From NCBI RefSeq assembly GCF_000308375.1, contig NZ_BAFQ01000063.1, positions 1 to 35,201 on the forward strand: a stretch of DNA of 35,201 bases, given 5' to 3'. The stretch comes from Nocardia aobensis NBRC 100429. Its GTDB lineage: Bacteria; Actinomycetota; Actinomycetes; Mycobacteriales; Mycobacteriaceae. The notes under the pieces are model-generated. The model searched no databases. It was not told the DNA's origin and was given only the letters and a program-made list of their open reading frames with translations. Shown here one piece after another: positions 16,854 to 26,086 of this stretch (positions are counted from its first letter, which is position 1; every line of letters starts with the position of its first letter). The position numbers and the translations under genes are program-made.

Positions 16854-16888
16854 CCCTCCGGGGTTCCGGACGTGGGAACCTTGGCCGC

Positions 16889-17020
16889 ATGGATGCGACG
16901 CCTCGACAGATCATCGTCACCGGTTGTCTGCGGGTGGATGCGGCCGATCTGGTCGACGTCGGTCGCATCGACATTCGGGTCACCGAGTTCACGGTCGGCG
17001 ACGAAACTCCGCTGCGCTGA
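16889..17020 (+). pseudogene. Possible remnant of an antibiotic-biosynthesis-monooxygenase-type gene, or a 43-residue small protein
   Basis: A 43-codon frame starts at ATG 16889 and stops at 17018-17020. Its first part, RQIIVTGCLRVDAAD, resembles the opening beta strand of ABM-domain (quinol monooxygenase YgiN-like) proteins. The next part, LVDVGRIDIR, resembles a strand that in those proteins lies about 40-50 residues further on. The simplest reading is an internal deletion followed by loss of frame, leaving a remnant. There is no good Shine-Dalgarno (only GGGAACC about 14 bases upstream). It could instead be a genuine short protein. The comparison rests on memory of the family and not on an alignment. 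Confidence 0.35.
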
Positions 17021-17033
17021 CCGGCCGTCCCGG

Positions 17034-17306
17034 CTAGCGCGCGCAGCCCTCGCCGTTGTCCGGATGTTCGTTCGGATTCGGATACGGCCCGTTGCGCAGG
17101 GTTTCGTGTAAGACGTCCGAGATCGCCGCCAGATTGGCGCCGGTGCGCTGGAAGGCCCGGGCCACAGCCGAACTCGGGTGACGCAGCGATGCGAGGACGA
17201 GATGTTCGGTGTCGAGGGCGGTGTGGCCGGCCTCGCGCGCGATCCCGGCGGCTTCGTCCAGTGCGCGTCGTAGGCCGGGGGCATGCGGTAGCGGTTCCGC
17301 AGTCAT
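17034..17306 (-). CDS. Stand-alone Clp N-terminal-domain protein
   Basis: The 90-residue protein is a small helical domain like the N-terminal repeat of ClpA/ClpC (Clp_N). The key stretch ALDTEHLVLASLRHPSSAVARAF corresponds to the repeat's LGTEHLLLALL-type motif. A second half-repeat follows (NLAAISDVLHETL). There is no AAA+ ATPase domain, so it cannot unfold substrates; related free Clp_N proteins may bind ClpC adaptors or substrates, as ClpC N-domains do. GGAGG is present but only one base before the ATG, which is too close for standard initiation, so the start or mode of initiation is uncertain. It lies on the same strand as the SnoaL-like gene 98 bases upstream. Confidence 0.82.
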   Translation of the reverse strand: MTAEPLPHAPGLRRALDEAAGIAREAGHTALDTEHLVLASLRHPSSAVARAFQRTGANLAAISDVLHETLRNGPYPNPNEHPDNGEGCAR

Positions 17307-17374
17307 GCCTCCATGATCACCCGTGCCGGGCACTTCAGCGCATATTTCGCGACTATTCGGCAACCGGCGGTTCG

Positions 17375-17394
17375 GCCGCCGACCGGTCGGCGGC
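17375..17394. terminator. 20-base perfect palindrome after the SnoaL-like gene (possible terminator)
   Basis: GCCGCCGACCGGTCGGCGGC reads identically on both strands. It lies 11 bases downstream of the stop of the SnoaL-like gene and upstream of the Clp_N gene. In RNA it would form an 8-9 pair GC stem with a tight loop. There is no T-run, which is common for actinobacterial terminators. It could equally be a protein-binding site. Confidence 0.45.
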
Positions 17395-17404
17395 GGACCC
17401 GCGT

Positions 17405-17803
17405 CTACGGGTGCAGCGGTGTGCGCCGTGGGCGCACGATGCGGTGGGTGATCTTCCAGCCGGCGCCGATGCGCTGGATGGTGTCCTCGTAGGTGACACT
17501 GCCGACCGTGCCGTCGGTCAGGACGCCGAACCCCTTGGACAAGGCGCGAACGGTGCCGTCGGCGACCTCGTTGACGACGATGTTGGTGACGTGGTGGGCG
17601 ACGGGGTTGTTCTCGCCCAGTGCGAGCGCGGCGTCTCGGCAGGCGGAGATGCCGACCAGGACGCCGCCGCCCATGGCGGTGACGTCGTAGACGATGTCCT
17701 CGGCGAACAGCGCGGGCCAGCCGTCGAAATCGCCGTTGTCGGTCAGGTGGCCGTGCAGGTTGATCAGGTCGGTGATCGCGAAGCGGTCGTCCGCGGACAG
17801 CAT
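17405..17803 (-). CDS. SnoaL-like domain protein (SnoaL_4 type)
   Basis: The 132-residue protein begins DRFAITDLINLHGHLTDNGD and continues with FDGWPALFAEDIVYDV, the usual N-terminal helices of SnoaL_4 proteins. NPVAHHVTNIVVNEVADGTV and a strand-rich end (WKITHRIVRPRRTP) follow. This NTF2-like family includes ring-hydroxylating-dioxygenase beta-subunit relatives, cyclases and dehydratases; the substrate is unknown. It lies 30 bases behind the SDR gene on the same strand, so the two are probably cotranscribed and may act in the same small-molecule conversion. A perfect 20-base palindrome follows the stop. Confidence 0.86.
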   Translation of the reverse strand: MLSADDRFAITDLINLHGHLTDNGDFDGWPALFAEDIVYDVTAMGGGVLVGISACRDAALALGENNPVAHHVTNIVVNEVADGTVRALSKGFGVLTDGTVGSVTYEDTIQRIGAGWKITHRIVRPRRTPLHP

Positions 17804-17833
17804 GTCGGGTCCTCCGGTGGAGACGGGGAGTGA

Positions 17834-18667
17834 TCAGCGGAATCCGGTGTCGGCGGCCCAGGGCTCGAGCTCGTCCAGATCGGCGAGGCGCTGAGTCAGG
17901 GTGGCGCGGATACCGGCGAATGCCTCGGGGCCGAGCGGCAGCCGCAACGGCGGTTCGTCCATGGCCACCGCGCGCAGGACGGCCTCGGCGGCGCGGGCCG
18001 GATCGCCGGGCTGGGCGCCGTTCTGAGCCTGGAAGCGCTCGCGTTCCTCGGCGAAGACCGGTGCGTATTCGGGCATGGGTTCGGCCCACTGGATGGACCG
18101 GCCGGCGAAGTCGGTGCGGAACGGTCCCGGCTCCACGATGGTGACCTTGATACCGAACGGCGCGACCTCGTACGACAAACCTTCCGACAGTCCTTCGACC
18201 GCGAATTTGCTGAGTGCGTAAGGCGTTCCGCCGAGGCGGGCACGCACACCGCCGACCGAGGACAGCTGCACGATATGCCCGCTGCGCTGGGCCCGCATGA
18301 GTGGCAGTACCGCCTTGGTGACCGAAATCAGGCCCCAGACATTGGTTTCCATCAGTGTGCGCAGTTGCTCGTCGTCGCATTCCTCGAGCGCGCCGCGCAG
18401 TCCGTACCCGGCGTTGTTGACCAGAACGTCGATGCGGCCGAACCGAACTCGCGCCTCCTCGACCGCCGCGGTGATAGACGCCGGATCGGTGACGTCCAGC
18501 TGTGCGACGAGGACCCGCTCCGGATCGCGATCTCGAAGGTCGGCAAGGGATTCGGGTGTGCGCGCGGTGGCGACCACACTGCCGCCCTCGGCCAGCACCG
18601 CCTCCGCGATCGCACGGCCGAAGCCGCTGCTGGTGCCGGTGATGAACCAGACGTGATCGGTGGTCAT
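17834..18667 (-). CDS. Short-chain dehydrogenase/reductase (classical SDR)
   Basis: The 277-residue protein is an NAD(P)-dependent classical SDR. The cofactor loop is TGTSSGFG (residues 11-17 region), DVTDPAS near residue 58 contacts the adenine, NNAG is at about 84-87, and the catalytic Ser137, Tyr150 and Lys154 lie in QLSSVGG and PYALSKFA. The C-terminal part (EPGPFRTDFAG) is typical of oxidoreductases annotated as ketoreductases. The ATG at 18667 is preceded by GGAGG. The SnoaL-like gene follows at 30 bases. Upstream lie a long hairpin and a 31-codon peptide gene on the same strand, which may form a leader. The substrate is unknown. Confidence 0.93.
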   Translation of the reverse strand: MTTDHVWFITGTSSGFGRAIAEAVLAEGGSVVATARTPESLADLRDRDPERVLVAQLDVTDPASITAAVEEARVRFGRIDVLVNNAGYGLRGALEECDDEQLRTLMETNVWGLISVTKAVLPLMRAQRSGHIVQLSSVGGVRARLGGTPYALSKFAVEGLSEGLSYEVAPFGIKVTIVEPGPFRTDFAGRSIQWAEPMPEYAPVFAEERERFQAQNGAQPGDPARAAEAVLRAVAMDEPPLRLPLGPEAFAGIRATLTQRLADLDELEPWAADTGFR

Positions 18668-18710
18668 GGTGGAGGCCTCCTGTGTCGGATCGTCGTCGAA
18701 GCCGGGCCTT

Positions 18711-18760
18711 GCGACCGCATGCGGTGCCCGCGGCGGGCCGCCGGCACCGGGTGCGGTCGC
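18711..18760 (-). terminator. Long GC-rich hairpin between the 31-residue peptide gene and the SDR
   Basis: GCGACCGCA (18711-18719) pairs perfectly with TGCGGTCGC (18752-18760). Nested inside, GGTGCC (18723-18728) pairs with GGCACC (18743-18748), and GGCGG with CCGCC around the apex. The structure starts seven bases after the peptide gene's stop and ends 43 bases before the SDR start. It lacks a U-tract. It could terminate the peptide mRNA, attenuate the SDR operon or stabilise an mRNA end. Confidence 0.6.
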
Positions 18761-18767
18761 GTGATGA

Positions 18768-18863
18768 TCAGCCGGCGGGGTTGATCACCAGGATCTGGGC
18801 CCAGTAGGCCGCCTGCTCGGGACCGACGAGAGGCAGCAGGTAGTCGAAGACGATGGACGACAT
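18768..18863 (-). CDS. 31-residue small protein upstream of the SDR operon
   Basis: A 31-codon frame runs from ATG 18863 to the stop at 18768-18770, with AAGGAG about 11 bases upstream. The peptide contains FDYLLPLVGPEQAAYWAQ and ends ILVINPAG. It is hydrophobic but interrupted by charged and polar residues, so a single membrane helix is possible though not convincing. It has no cysteine and no run of one amino acid that would suggest a classical attenuation codon set. It lies directly upstream of the 50-base hairpin and the SDR/SnoaL genes. I do not recognise it. It may be a free small protein or a leader peptide. Confidence 0.5.
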   Translation of the reverse strand: MSSIVFDYLLPLVGPEQAAYWAQILVINPAG

Positions 18864-19476
18864 GCGGTGTGGAACTCCTTGTACTCGAGGAACTATTACT
18901 CGACGACTCTCGCCGCGCGGCGCACTCTCGTTACTGCACGGACCCCCGAATCCGTGGGTACGCCGTGGCCTGTCACCATCGGCAACAGTAACAGCGCGCT
19001 CCGACGGTCGCAGGCCCAGCGGAAAACGGACTCGACCGGGGGATTCGGTATACGGTAGCGTGATCTGGACGTAGGTCCGAGTAGTTCGAGTTATGACTGT
19101 TCGCTCTGAATGGCGTACTACTTCCTTCCGGAATGATCCGATTCGACGACCGGTGTGGGGCGTGCTCGAGCCGATTCGTCGACCCCCGTTGCGCTCGTGA
19201 AGACGGCAGTGCCGCCGTCGCGGTGGGGAGCGCGAAATCGCAGGCACCGACGGTTCGCGCGGTCCAGGCAGCGGTTGCGGCCCGGCCGGACGGGCGGGCG
19301 CACTCTGGGCAAATGCGGGCGAATCGGCTGGTCTCGGCGTGTCCCGTGCGACGAACCGCCCCGGAGTGGCCGGAACCGTGATCGACGTCATAAAGTGTTG
19401 GCCGTTGGAAGTGTCGCTGCCGGGGGTGGCAGTGGCTAATGGGTGCTACGAGTGTCGGAAAGCAGGTTCTGTATAT
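18864..19476. other. Long intergenic region between the peptide gene and the secreted-protein gene
   Basis: These 613 bases separate two divergent genes and hold no convincing protein gene. On the peptide side, TCGAGTA occurs twice about 15 bases apart on the minus strand, flanking a TAATAG hexamer that may be the -10. Further right, TATACGGTAGCGTGAT (near 19049) is AT-rich and promoter-like. A 35-codon frame from ATG 19093 to 19200 exists but has no good ribosome site. Near 19201-19218 GACGGC and GCCGTC form a short hairpin. CATAAAGT near 19389 is a possible -10 for the secreted-protein gene. Confidence 0.4.
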
Positions 19477-19809
19477 ATGCGAGTAGTTCGCAAGTTGGCG
19501 GCCGGTGCATTGATCGCCGCAGCTGCGTCGGGTGTTGCGGTGCTGGGCGCGGGATCGGCGTCCGCGGTCGCGGTCACTCCGCTGCCGGGTGGCGTCCAGG
19601 TGGACCTCAGCCCGGGTGACACCCAGTGGGTCCACCAGTCCCACGTCGGCCAGACGATCGCGGTGCTGCCGCACCCGTCGGCGGCCTCGTTCGGCCAGGC
19701 TCTCGATGCCGCGGCGACCCTGTCGTCGCAGTACCCCGACGGCCGCGTCGTCTTCACCGTGTACGGTCCGTTCGATCAGCTGAACGGCACCATGCTGGCG
19801 CTCAAGTAA
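19477..19809 (+). CDS. Small secreted protein with Sec signal peptide
   Basis: The 110-residue product starts MRVVRKLAAGALIAAAASGV and has a textbook signal peptide: Arg/Lys at residues 2-6, a hydrophobic Ala/Val/Gly core, and a likely cleavage site after GSASA near residue 30. The mature ~80 residues (PLPGGVQVDLSPGDTQWVHQ, then ALDAAATLSSQYPDGRVVF) have no cysteines and no motif I recognise. The open frame extends upstream to 19339, but the signal peptide fixes the ATG at 19477. The ribosome site is weak (AGCAGG, 11 bases away). The RNB ribonuclease gene follows after 15 bases. Many Nocardia and related genomes carry such small exported proteins of unknown role. Confidence 0.82.
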   Translation: MRVVRKLAAGALIAAAASGVAVLGAGSASAVAVTPLPGGVQVDLSPGDTQWVHQSHVGQTIAVLPHPSAASFGQALDAAATLSSQYPDGRVVFTVYGPFDQLNGTMLALK

Positions 19810-19824
19810 GGTTCAGCGCCCCGC

Positions 19825-21264
19825 GTGGAACTGCATCCGATCGTCTCGGCACCGGTGGACTTCGGTGTCGTGCGATCCGAATTCGGACTCGCCTCGGAAT
19901 ATCCGTCCGAGGCGGTCTCGGAGGCCCGCGACGCAGCCGATGCGTTCGCGGGCGTCCGGGCCGATCGCACCGACATCCCGTTCGTGACGATCGACCCACC
20001 CGGCGCCATGGATCTCGACCAGGCGCTGCATCTCGAACGCACCCCGACCGGATTCCTGCTGCACTACGCCATCGCCGATGTGGGCGCGGTGGTCGCGCCC
20101 GACGGCGCGCTCGCGCGGGAATCCCTCGCGAGGGGCCAAAGTTTCTATCTCCCCGACGGCACCGTGCCCCTGCATCCGCCGGTGCTCTCGGAAGGGTCGG
20201 CCAGTCTGCTGCCCGGCGCGGTTCGTCCCGTCGCCCTGTGGACCATCGACTGTGACGACAAGGCCGAACCGCAACGCTTCTCGGTGCAGCGCGCCCTGGT
20301 TCGTTCCCGCGCCCGTCTCGACTATCCCGGCGTCCAGGCCGACGCCGACGCCGGCCGCCTGCATCCCTCGATCGCCGCACTGCCGGAATTCGGCCGCCTG
20401 CGCATCGAGGCCGGCCTGGCTCGCGGCGCGATCGAACTGCGGCTGCCCGCGCAATCGGTGATCCCCGACGGGCGCGACCACGACACCGAACACTGGCAAT
20501 TGGCGGTCGAACCGCGCACCGCCGCCGACGACTGGAACGAACAGGTCTCCCTGCTCACCGGCATCTGCGCCGCTCGAATCATGTTGGCGGACAACGGCTC
20601 CGATCCCCGCATCGGACTATTGCGCACCATGCCCGCGCCACCGGCCTCCGCGATCGCGTCCATGCGCCGCACCGCCGCCGCGCTCGGCGTGCGCTGGCCG
20701 GCGGGAATGCCGGTGGGCCGGATGCTGGCCGGGTTGGATCCCAACACCCCCGCCGCGCTGGTGCTCAACTCCGAGGCGACCAGCCTGCTGCGCGGCGCGT
20801 CCTACACCGTGCTCGACGGCGAAACGCCGGATGTGGTGCAGCACAGCGGCATCGGCGCGGCCTACGCCCATGTGACGGCGCCGCTGCGCCGCCTCGCCGA
20901 CCGGTACGCCACCGAAATCTGTCTGGCTCGCTGCGCCGGCACCCCGGTACCGCACTGGGTTCGCGACGGACTCGGCGCCGCCGCGGACACGATGCGGCGC
21001 AGTGACGCGGTCGGCGGCAAACTCGAACGCGCGTGCATCGACCTCACCGAATCCACCGTTCTCGCACCACGTCTGGGCGACATCTTCGAGGCGGTGGTCA
21101 TCCGCGAGGGCAACGGCAACCGATCCGCCGAAATCTTCGTCGCCGACCCGCCGGTCCTCGCCAAATGCGCCGGGTCGCCGCCGGAGGGGCAACGGGTTCG
21201 AGTGCGCCTGGACATCGCGGACCCCGACAAACGCGCAGTGGGCTTCACCTTTCCGGCGGAGTGA
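19825..21264 (+). CDS. RNB-domain ribonuclease (RNase II/R family)
   Basis: The 479-residue protein has the catalytic RNB domain at about residues 45-370. The magnesium-binding block is FVTIDPPGAMDLDQALHLE (residues ~50-70), where the aspartates bind metal. FLLHYAIADVGAVV and SFYLPDGTVPLHPPVLSEG follow, and HSGIGAAYAHVTAPLRRLADRY near 340-360 is the conserved end of the domain. A short beta-rich C-terminal part (about 400-479) may be a degenerate S1-like domain. It is shorter than RNase R (about 800) and lacks N-terminal cold-shock domains. Family members degrade RNA 3' to 5'. The GTG start has no clear Shine-Dalgarno. Its end overlaps the convergent MerR gene by 20 bases. Confidence 0.92.
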   Translation: MELHPIVSAPVDFGVVRSEFGLASEYPSEAVSEARDAADAFAGVRADRTDIPFVTIDPPGAMDLDQALHLERTPTGFLLHYAIADVGAVVAPDGALARESLARGQSFYLPDGTVPLHPPVLSEGSASLLPGAVRPVALWTIDCDDKAEPQRFSVQRALVRSRARLDYPGVQADADAGRLHPSIAALPEFGRLRIEAGLARGAIELRLPAQSVIPDGRDHDTEHWQLAVEPRTAADDWNEQVSLLTGICAARIMLADNGSDPRIGLLRTMPAPPASAIASMRRTAAALGVRWPAGMPVGRMLAGLDPNTPAALVLNSEATSLLRGASYTVLDGETPDVVQHSGIGAAYAHVTAPLRRLADRYATEICLARCAGTPVPHWVRDGLGAAADTMRRSDAVGGKLERACIDLTESTVLAPRLGDIFEAVVIREGNGNRSAEIFVADPPVLAKCAGSPPEGQRVRVRLDIADPDKRAVGFTFPAE

Positions 21265-21652
21265 CTCGTTCGTCGCCAGGGGGTTCCTCCGGATCCAGCC
21301 ACGGCATCCGGCTCACCAACTGATCCCGCAGGCGCGTCAACCGGGCGATGCGCTCGTTCAGCTCCGCTACCCGTGGCGGTCCGACCGCCGCGTATCCCGA
21401 GGCACAACGTGGTTCGTAGGGAAAGACGTCGGGCAGCTCCCGGTCCAGATAGGGAGCGAAGGCCCGCACGTCCTCGACGGTGAATCCGAGGTGAAGCAGT
21501 TCCCGGATGTTGCGCACCCGGGCCACCGCGTCCTCCTCGTACTCGCGGTATCCGGCGGCGGTGCGCCCGGACGTGAGCAGTCCCTGCTCCTCGTAGAAGC
21601 GCAGCGCCCGGGTCGTGACTCCGGTGCGGGCCGCCAGCTCGCCGATCAACAT
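21245..21652 (-). CDS. MerR-family transcriptional regulator
   Basis: The 135-residue protein starts MLIGELAARTGVTTRALRFY, the MerR winged helix-turn-helix, followed by EEQGLLTSGRTAAGYREYEE and the helical effector-coupling region through residue ~75. A dimerisation helix (AELNERIARLTRLRDQLVSR) closes the protein. The single cysteine in YEPRCASGY is not enough for a metal site. AAAGG lies nine bases before the ATG. The gene lies 33 bases behind the MDR oxidoreductase gene on the same strand, so they form an operon. The promoter of that operon has MerR-type geometry, which suggests autoregulation together with control of the oxidoreductase. Confidence 0.92.
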   Translation of the reverse strand: MLIGELAARTGVTTRALRFYEEQGLLTSGRTAAGYREYEEDAVARVRNIRELLHLGFTVEDVRAFAPYLDRELPDVFPYEPRCASGYAAVGPPRVAELNERIARLTRLRDQLVSRMPWLDPEEPPGDERVTPPER

Positions 21653-21685
21653 CGCGCGTATCCTTTCCGCCGTCTCACCTCGTCC

Positions 21686-22702
21686 TCAACGCGCCAGCCG
21701 CACCACAACCTTCCCGGTGTAGCGCCCCCGGACCGTATCCAGCAGTGCGCGCGGCGCGTTCTCGAGTCCGTCGACGACGGTTTCGGTGCGCACGATGTCT
21801 CCCGCTGCCGTCCACTCCCGCAGCTTCCGGCCGAATTCGGGGGCCAGGTCCAGGTGGTCGAGAGTGGTGAATCCGCGCAACGTCAATCGCTTGCCGATCA
21901 CGGCCAGCAGATCACCTGGACCGGCATCCGGCTCGCCGCCCGCGCGCTGCCTGGCCAGCGCCCCGCAGAGCGCGATGCGTCCGCCGACATTCATCACCTC
22001 GATCGCCGCACGCAACTGGGCGCCGCCGACCGTGTCGAAATACACGTCCACGCCGTCGGGCGCCGCGGTCCGCAGCCGATCGACGAGAGGTTCGTCGTGG
22101 TAGTCGACAGCGGCGTCGTAGCCGAGATCGTCGACGATGTGGGCGGCCTTGCGCGCTGAGCCGACGCTGCCGACGACGCGACCGGCGCCGAGCAGTCGAG
22201 CGATCTGCCCGGCCAGGCTCCCGGTCGCACCGGCGGCGCTGGAGACGAAGACGGTGTCGCCGGCGCGCAGGCCGGCGACCACGGTCAGCCCGACATAGGC
22301 GACCAGACCGAAGCCCAGATATCCCGACGGCGAGGGATAGGCATCCGGATCCACCACGCGCACCGTCCGCGCATCGGCGAGGGCGTGTTCGCGCCAACCG
22401 AGCCGATGCAGGACCAGCGCGCCCTCGGGCACGGCCGGATCGCCGGATTCGATCACCTCGCCGATCGCGTCGCCGGACAACGCTTCACCGATCGCGAACG
22501 GCGGCATCGGAATTCCGGGATAAGCGCCGATCTGCATGAGGCTGCCGGGGTCGATCGACATGAAGAGGTTGCGGATCAGCACCTGGCCGGCCACAGCGGC
22601 CGGCATCGGATGATCGACTGTTCGGAAATCGGTGAGTTCGGGAAACCCATCGGGGCGAGCGGCCAGGTGGATCGAACGGGTGGTCGCGGTAGTGGAGGTC
22701 AT
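21686..22702 (-). CDS. NADP-dependent medium-chain dehydrogenase/reductase (zinc-free)
   Basis: The 338-residue protein is a zinc-independent MDR enzyme related to leukotriene B4 12-hydroxydehydrogenase/prostaglandin reductase and NADP-dependent quinone or enoyl reductases. The N-terminal beta-barrel contains VLIRNLFMSIDPGSLMQIGA and FAIGEALSGDAIGEVIESG. The nucleotide-binding domain has FVSSAAGATGSLAGQIARLL and VGSVGSARKA, followed by VDVYFDTVGGAQL. Catalytic zinc ligands are absent. The likely reaction is NADPH reduction of an alpha,beta-unsaturated ketone or quinone, inferred from the family. ATG 22702 starts six bases after a -10-like hexamer, so the mRNA is probably leaderless. The MerR gene follows after 33 bases. 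Confidence 0.9.
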   Translation of the reverse strand: MTSTTATTRSIHLAARPDGFPELTDFRTVDHPMPAAVAGQVLIRNLFMSIDPGSLMQIGAYPGIPMPPFAIGEALSGDAIGEVIESGDPAVPEGALVLHRLGWREHALADARTVRVVDPDAYPSPSGYLGFGLVAYVGLTVVAGLRAGDTVFVSSAAGATGSLAGQIARLLGAGRVVGSVGSARKAAHIVDDLGYDAAVDYHDEPLVDRLRTAAPDGVDVYFDTVGGAQLRAAIEVMNVGGRIALCGALARQRAGGEPDAGPGDLLAVIGKRLTLRGFTTLDHLDLAPEFGRKLREWTAAGDIVRTETVVDGLENAPRALLDTVRGRYTGKVVVRLAR

Positions 22703-22708
22703 GTCGCG

Positions 22709-22740
22709 ACCGTAGGGATTGACGTATACGTGAAGGTCAA
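22709..22740 (-). promoter_or_regulatory. MerR-type promoter (20-bp spacer) with operator for the MDR-merR operon
   Basis: On the minus strand TTGACC (22740-22735) is a near-consensus -35 and TACGGT (22714-22709) a TAnnnT -10, separated by 20 bases; MerR-activated promoters have such long 19-20 base spacers. The spacer region carries the dyad TTGAC-N12-GTCAA, with the 10-base palindrome ACGTATACGT inside it. The -10 ends six bases before the ATG, implying a leaderless transcript. The downstream operon encodes a MerR regulator. Confidence 0.65.
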
Positions 22741-22746
22741 GCCCGA

Positions 22747-25064
<2,318 letters not shown>

Positions 25065-25127
25065 TCATCCGACGTTCCTTGCTGTGGACCTACGAGTCTG
25101 CCACCTCGCCGCGGGTGGCCGGGTGGC

Positions 25128-26021
25128 TCAGGCGAAGTTCGCGCGCAGCTGGTCCAGCATCTCGGTGACGAAGGGCGCGAACCGTTCGGCCGGTCGGCCC
25201 GGTGCGGTGTCGATGGTCAGCCACGAATGCAGGGTGGTCAGGGGCGCCAGGCGTTCGGCCAGCTCGATCTCGCGGTCGGTGACGGTGGCCAGTTCACGCC
25301 AGGCGTCGAAATAGGCCGCTCGCCGCGGGTCCCGGAAGGTGCGCACGGACAGGAAGGGATGGGTGAGCAGTGCGTCGCCCCAGTCGAACACCGCGGCGGT
25401 GGTGCGGAAGACGTGGCCCGGATACAGGTCGTTGTGTTCCACGCTCAGCCGGTCGTACTGCGCGAGTTCGGCGGCGGCCGACTCGATCGCGTACTCCAGT
25501 CCCGGCGCGCGATCGGCGAAATGGCGGTAGACCTCGATCAGGCGGGCCGGTGGCAGGTGCGGAGTTCCGGTGTCGCGCAACGACTCCGCGTGCGCGCACA
25601 GGGTGTGCTGCATGGCGGCATAGGAGCGCAGCACCGAGTCCCAGCCCGGCGGCCGTGGCGGCGGCGCGCCGGTGCCGTCGAGGGCGAACTGCCGGTCGAG
25701 CGGTCCGGTTCGCATGGTCTCGCCACCGTCGGGTCCCAGGAACCATCCGTTCTCACGGTGTACCGCAAGGGGTTTGGGCGCCGAACCCGGCACGAGCCGA
25801 TCCAGCGCCTCCAGCAGCGGGCCCTCGTGGGCGAACGCGCGCGCGCTCGCCTTCGCCCAGACGGCTCCGGCGTCGGTGTCGATGCGCGCGAGCAGCGTCC
25901 AGTCCCGACGCCGCATCTCCTGCGCGCCGGTCACGGTCAGTCTCAGGTTCCCGAGTTCCGCGGTGGCCCAGTCGATCAGCGGTTGCAGTGCTTGATCGGC
26001 CACCGATACAGGCGCGTTCAC
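25128..26021 (-). CDS. Aminoglycoside-phosphotransferase-like kinase (APH/choline-kinase fold)
   Basis: The 297-residue protein shows the APH-like catalytic loop SVEHNDLYPGHVF (near residue 193) and the metal-binding VFDWGDAL (near 210). The N-terminal lobe is weakly conserved (TLLARIDTDAGAVWAKASAR would be the ATP lysine strand). Such enzymes phosphorylate small hydroxylated or amine substrates such as antibiotics, choline, maltose or homoserine; the substrate is not readable here and resistance should not be assumed. It lies 65 bases behind glnA2 on the same strand and may be cotranscribed with it. The lipoprotein gene begins 88 bases downstream with its own likely promoter. Confidence 0.86.
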   Translation of the reverse strand: MNAPVSVADQALQPLIDWATAELGNLRLTVTGAQEMRRRDWTLLARIDTDAGAVWAKASARAFAHEGPLLEALDRLVPGSAPKPLAVHRENGWFLGPDGGETMRTGPLDRQFALDGTGAPPPRPPGWDSVLRSYAAMQHTLCAHAESLRDTGTPHLPPARLIEVYRHFADRAPGLEYAIESAAAELAQYDRLSVEHNDLYPGHVFRTTAAVFDWGDALLTHPFLSVRTFRDPRRAAYFDAWRELATVTDREIELAERLAPLTTLHSWLTIDTAPGRPAERFAPFVTEMLDQLRANFA

Positions 26022-26086
26022 CGGGACAACCTAACCTGCTCGCCGATCGTCGGTGCGGGCGGCCGAAGCCGGTCTCGCACAGCCGA

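Noticed and set aside
19093..19200. A 35-codon plus-strand frame in the long gap
   Set aside because: No adequate Shine-Dalgarno and no recognisable sequence; kept only as a note on the intergenic region.
25128..26021. Aminoglycoside resistance gene
   Set aside because: The fold is APH-like, but the family covers many kinases and nothing points to an antibiotic substrate, so a resistance label is unsupported.
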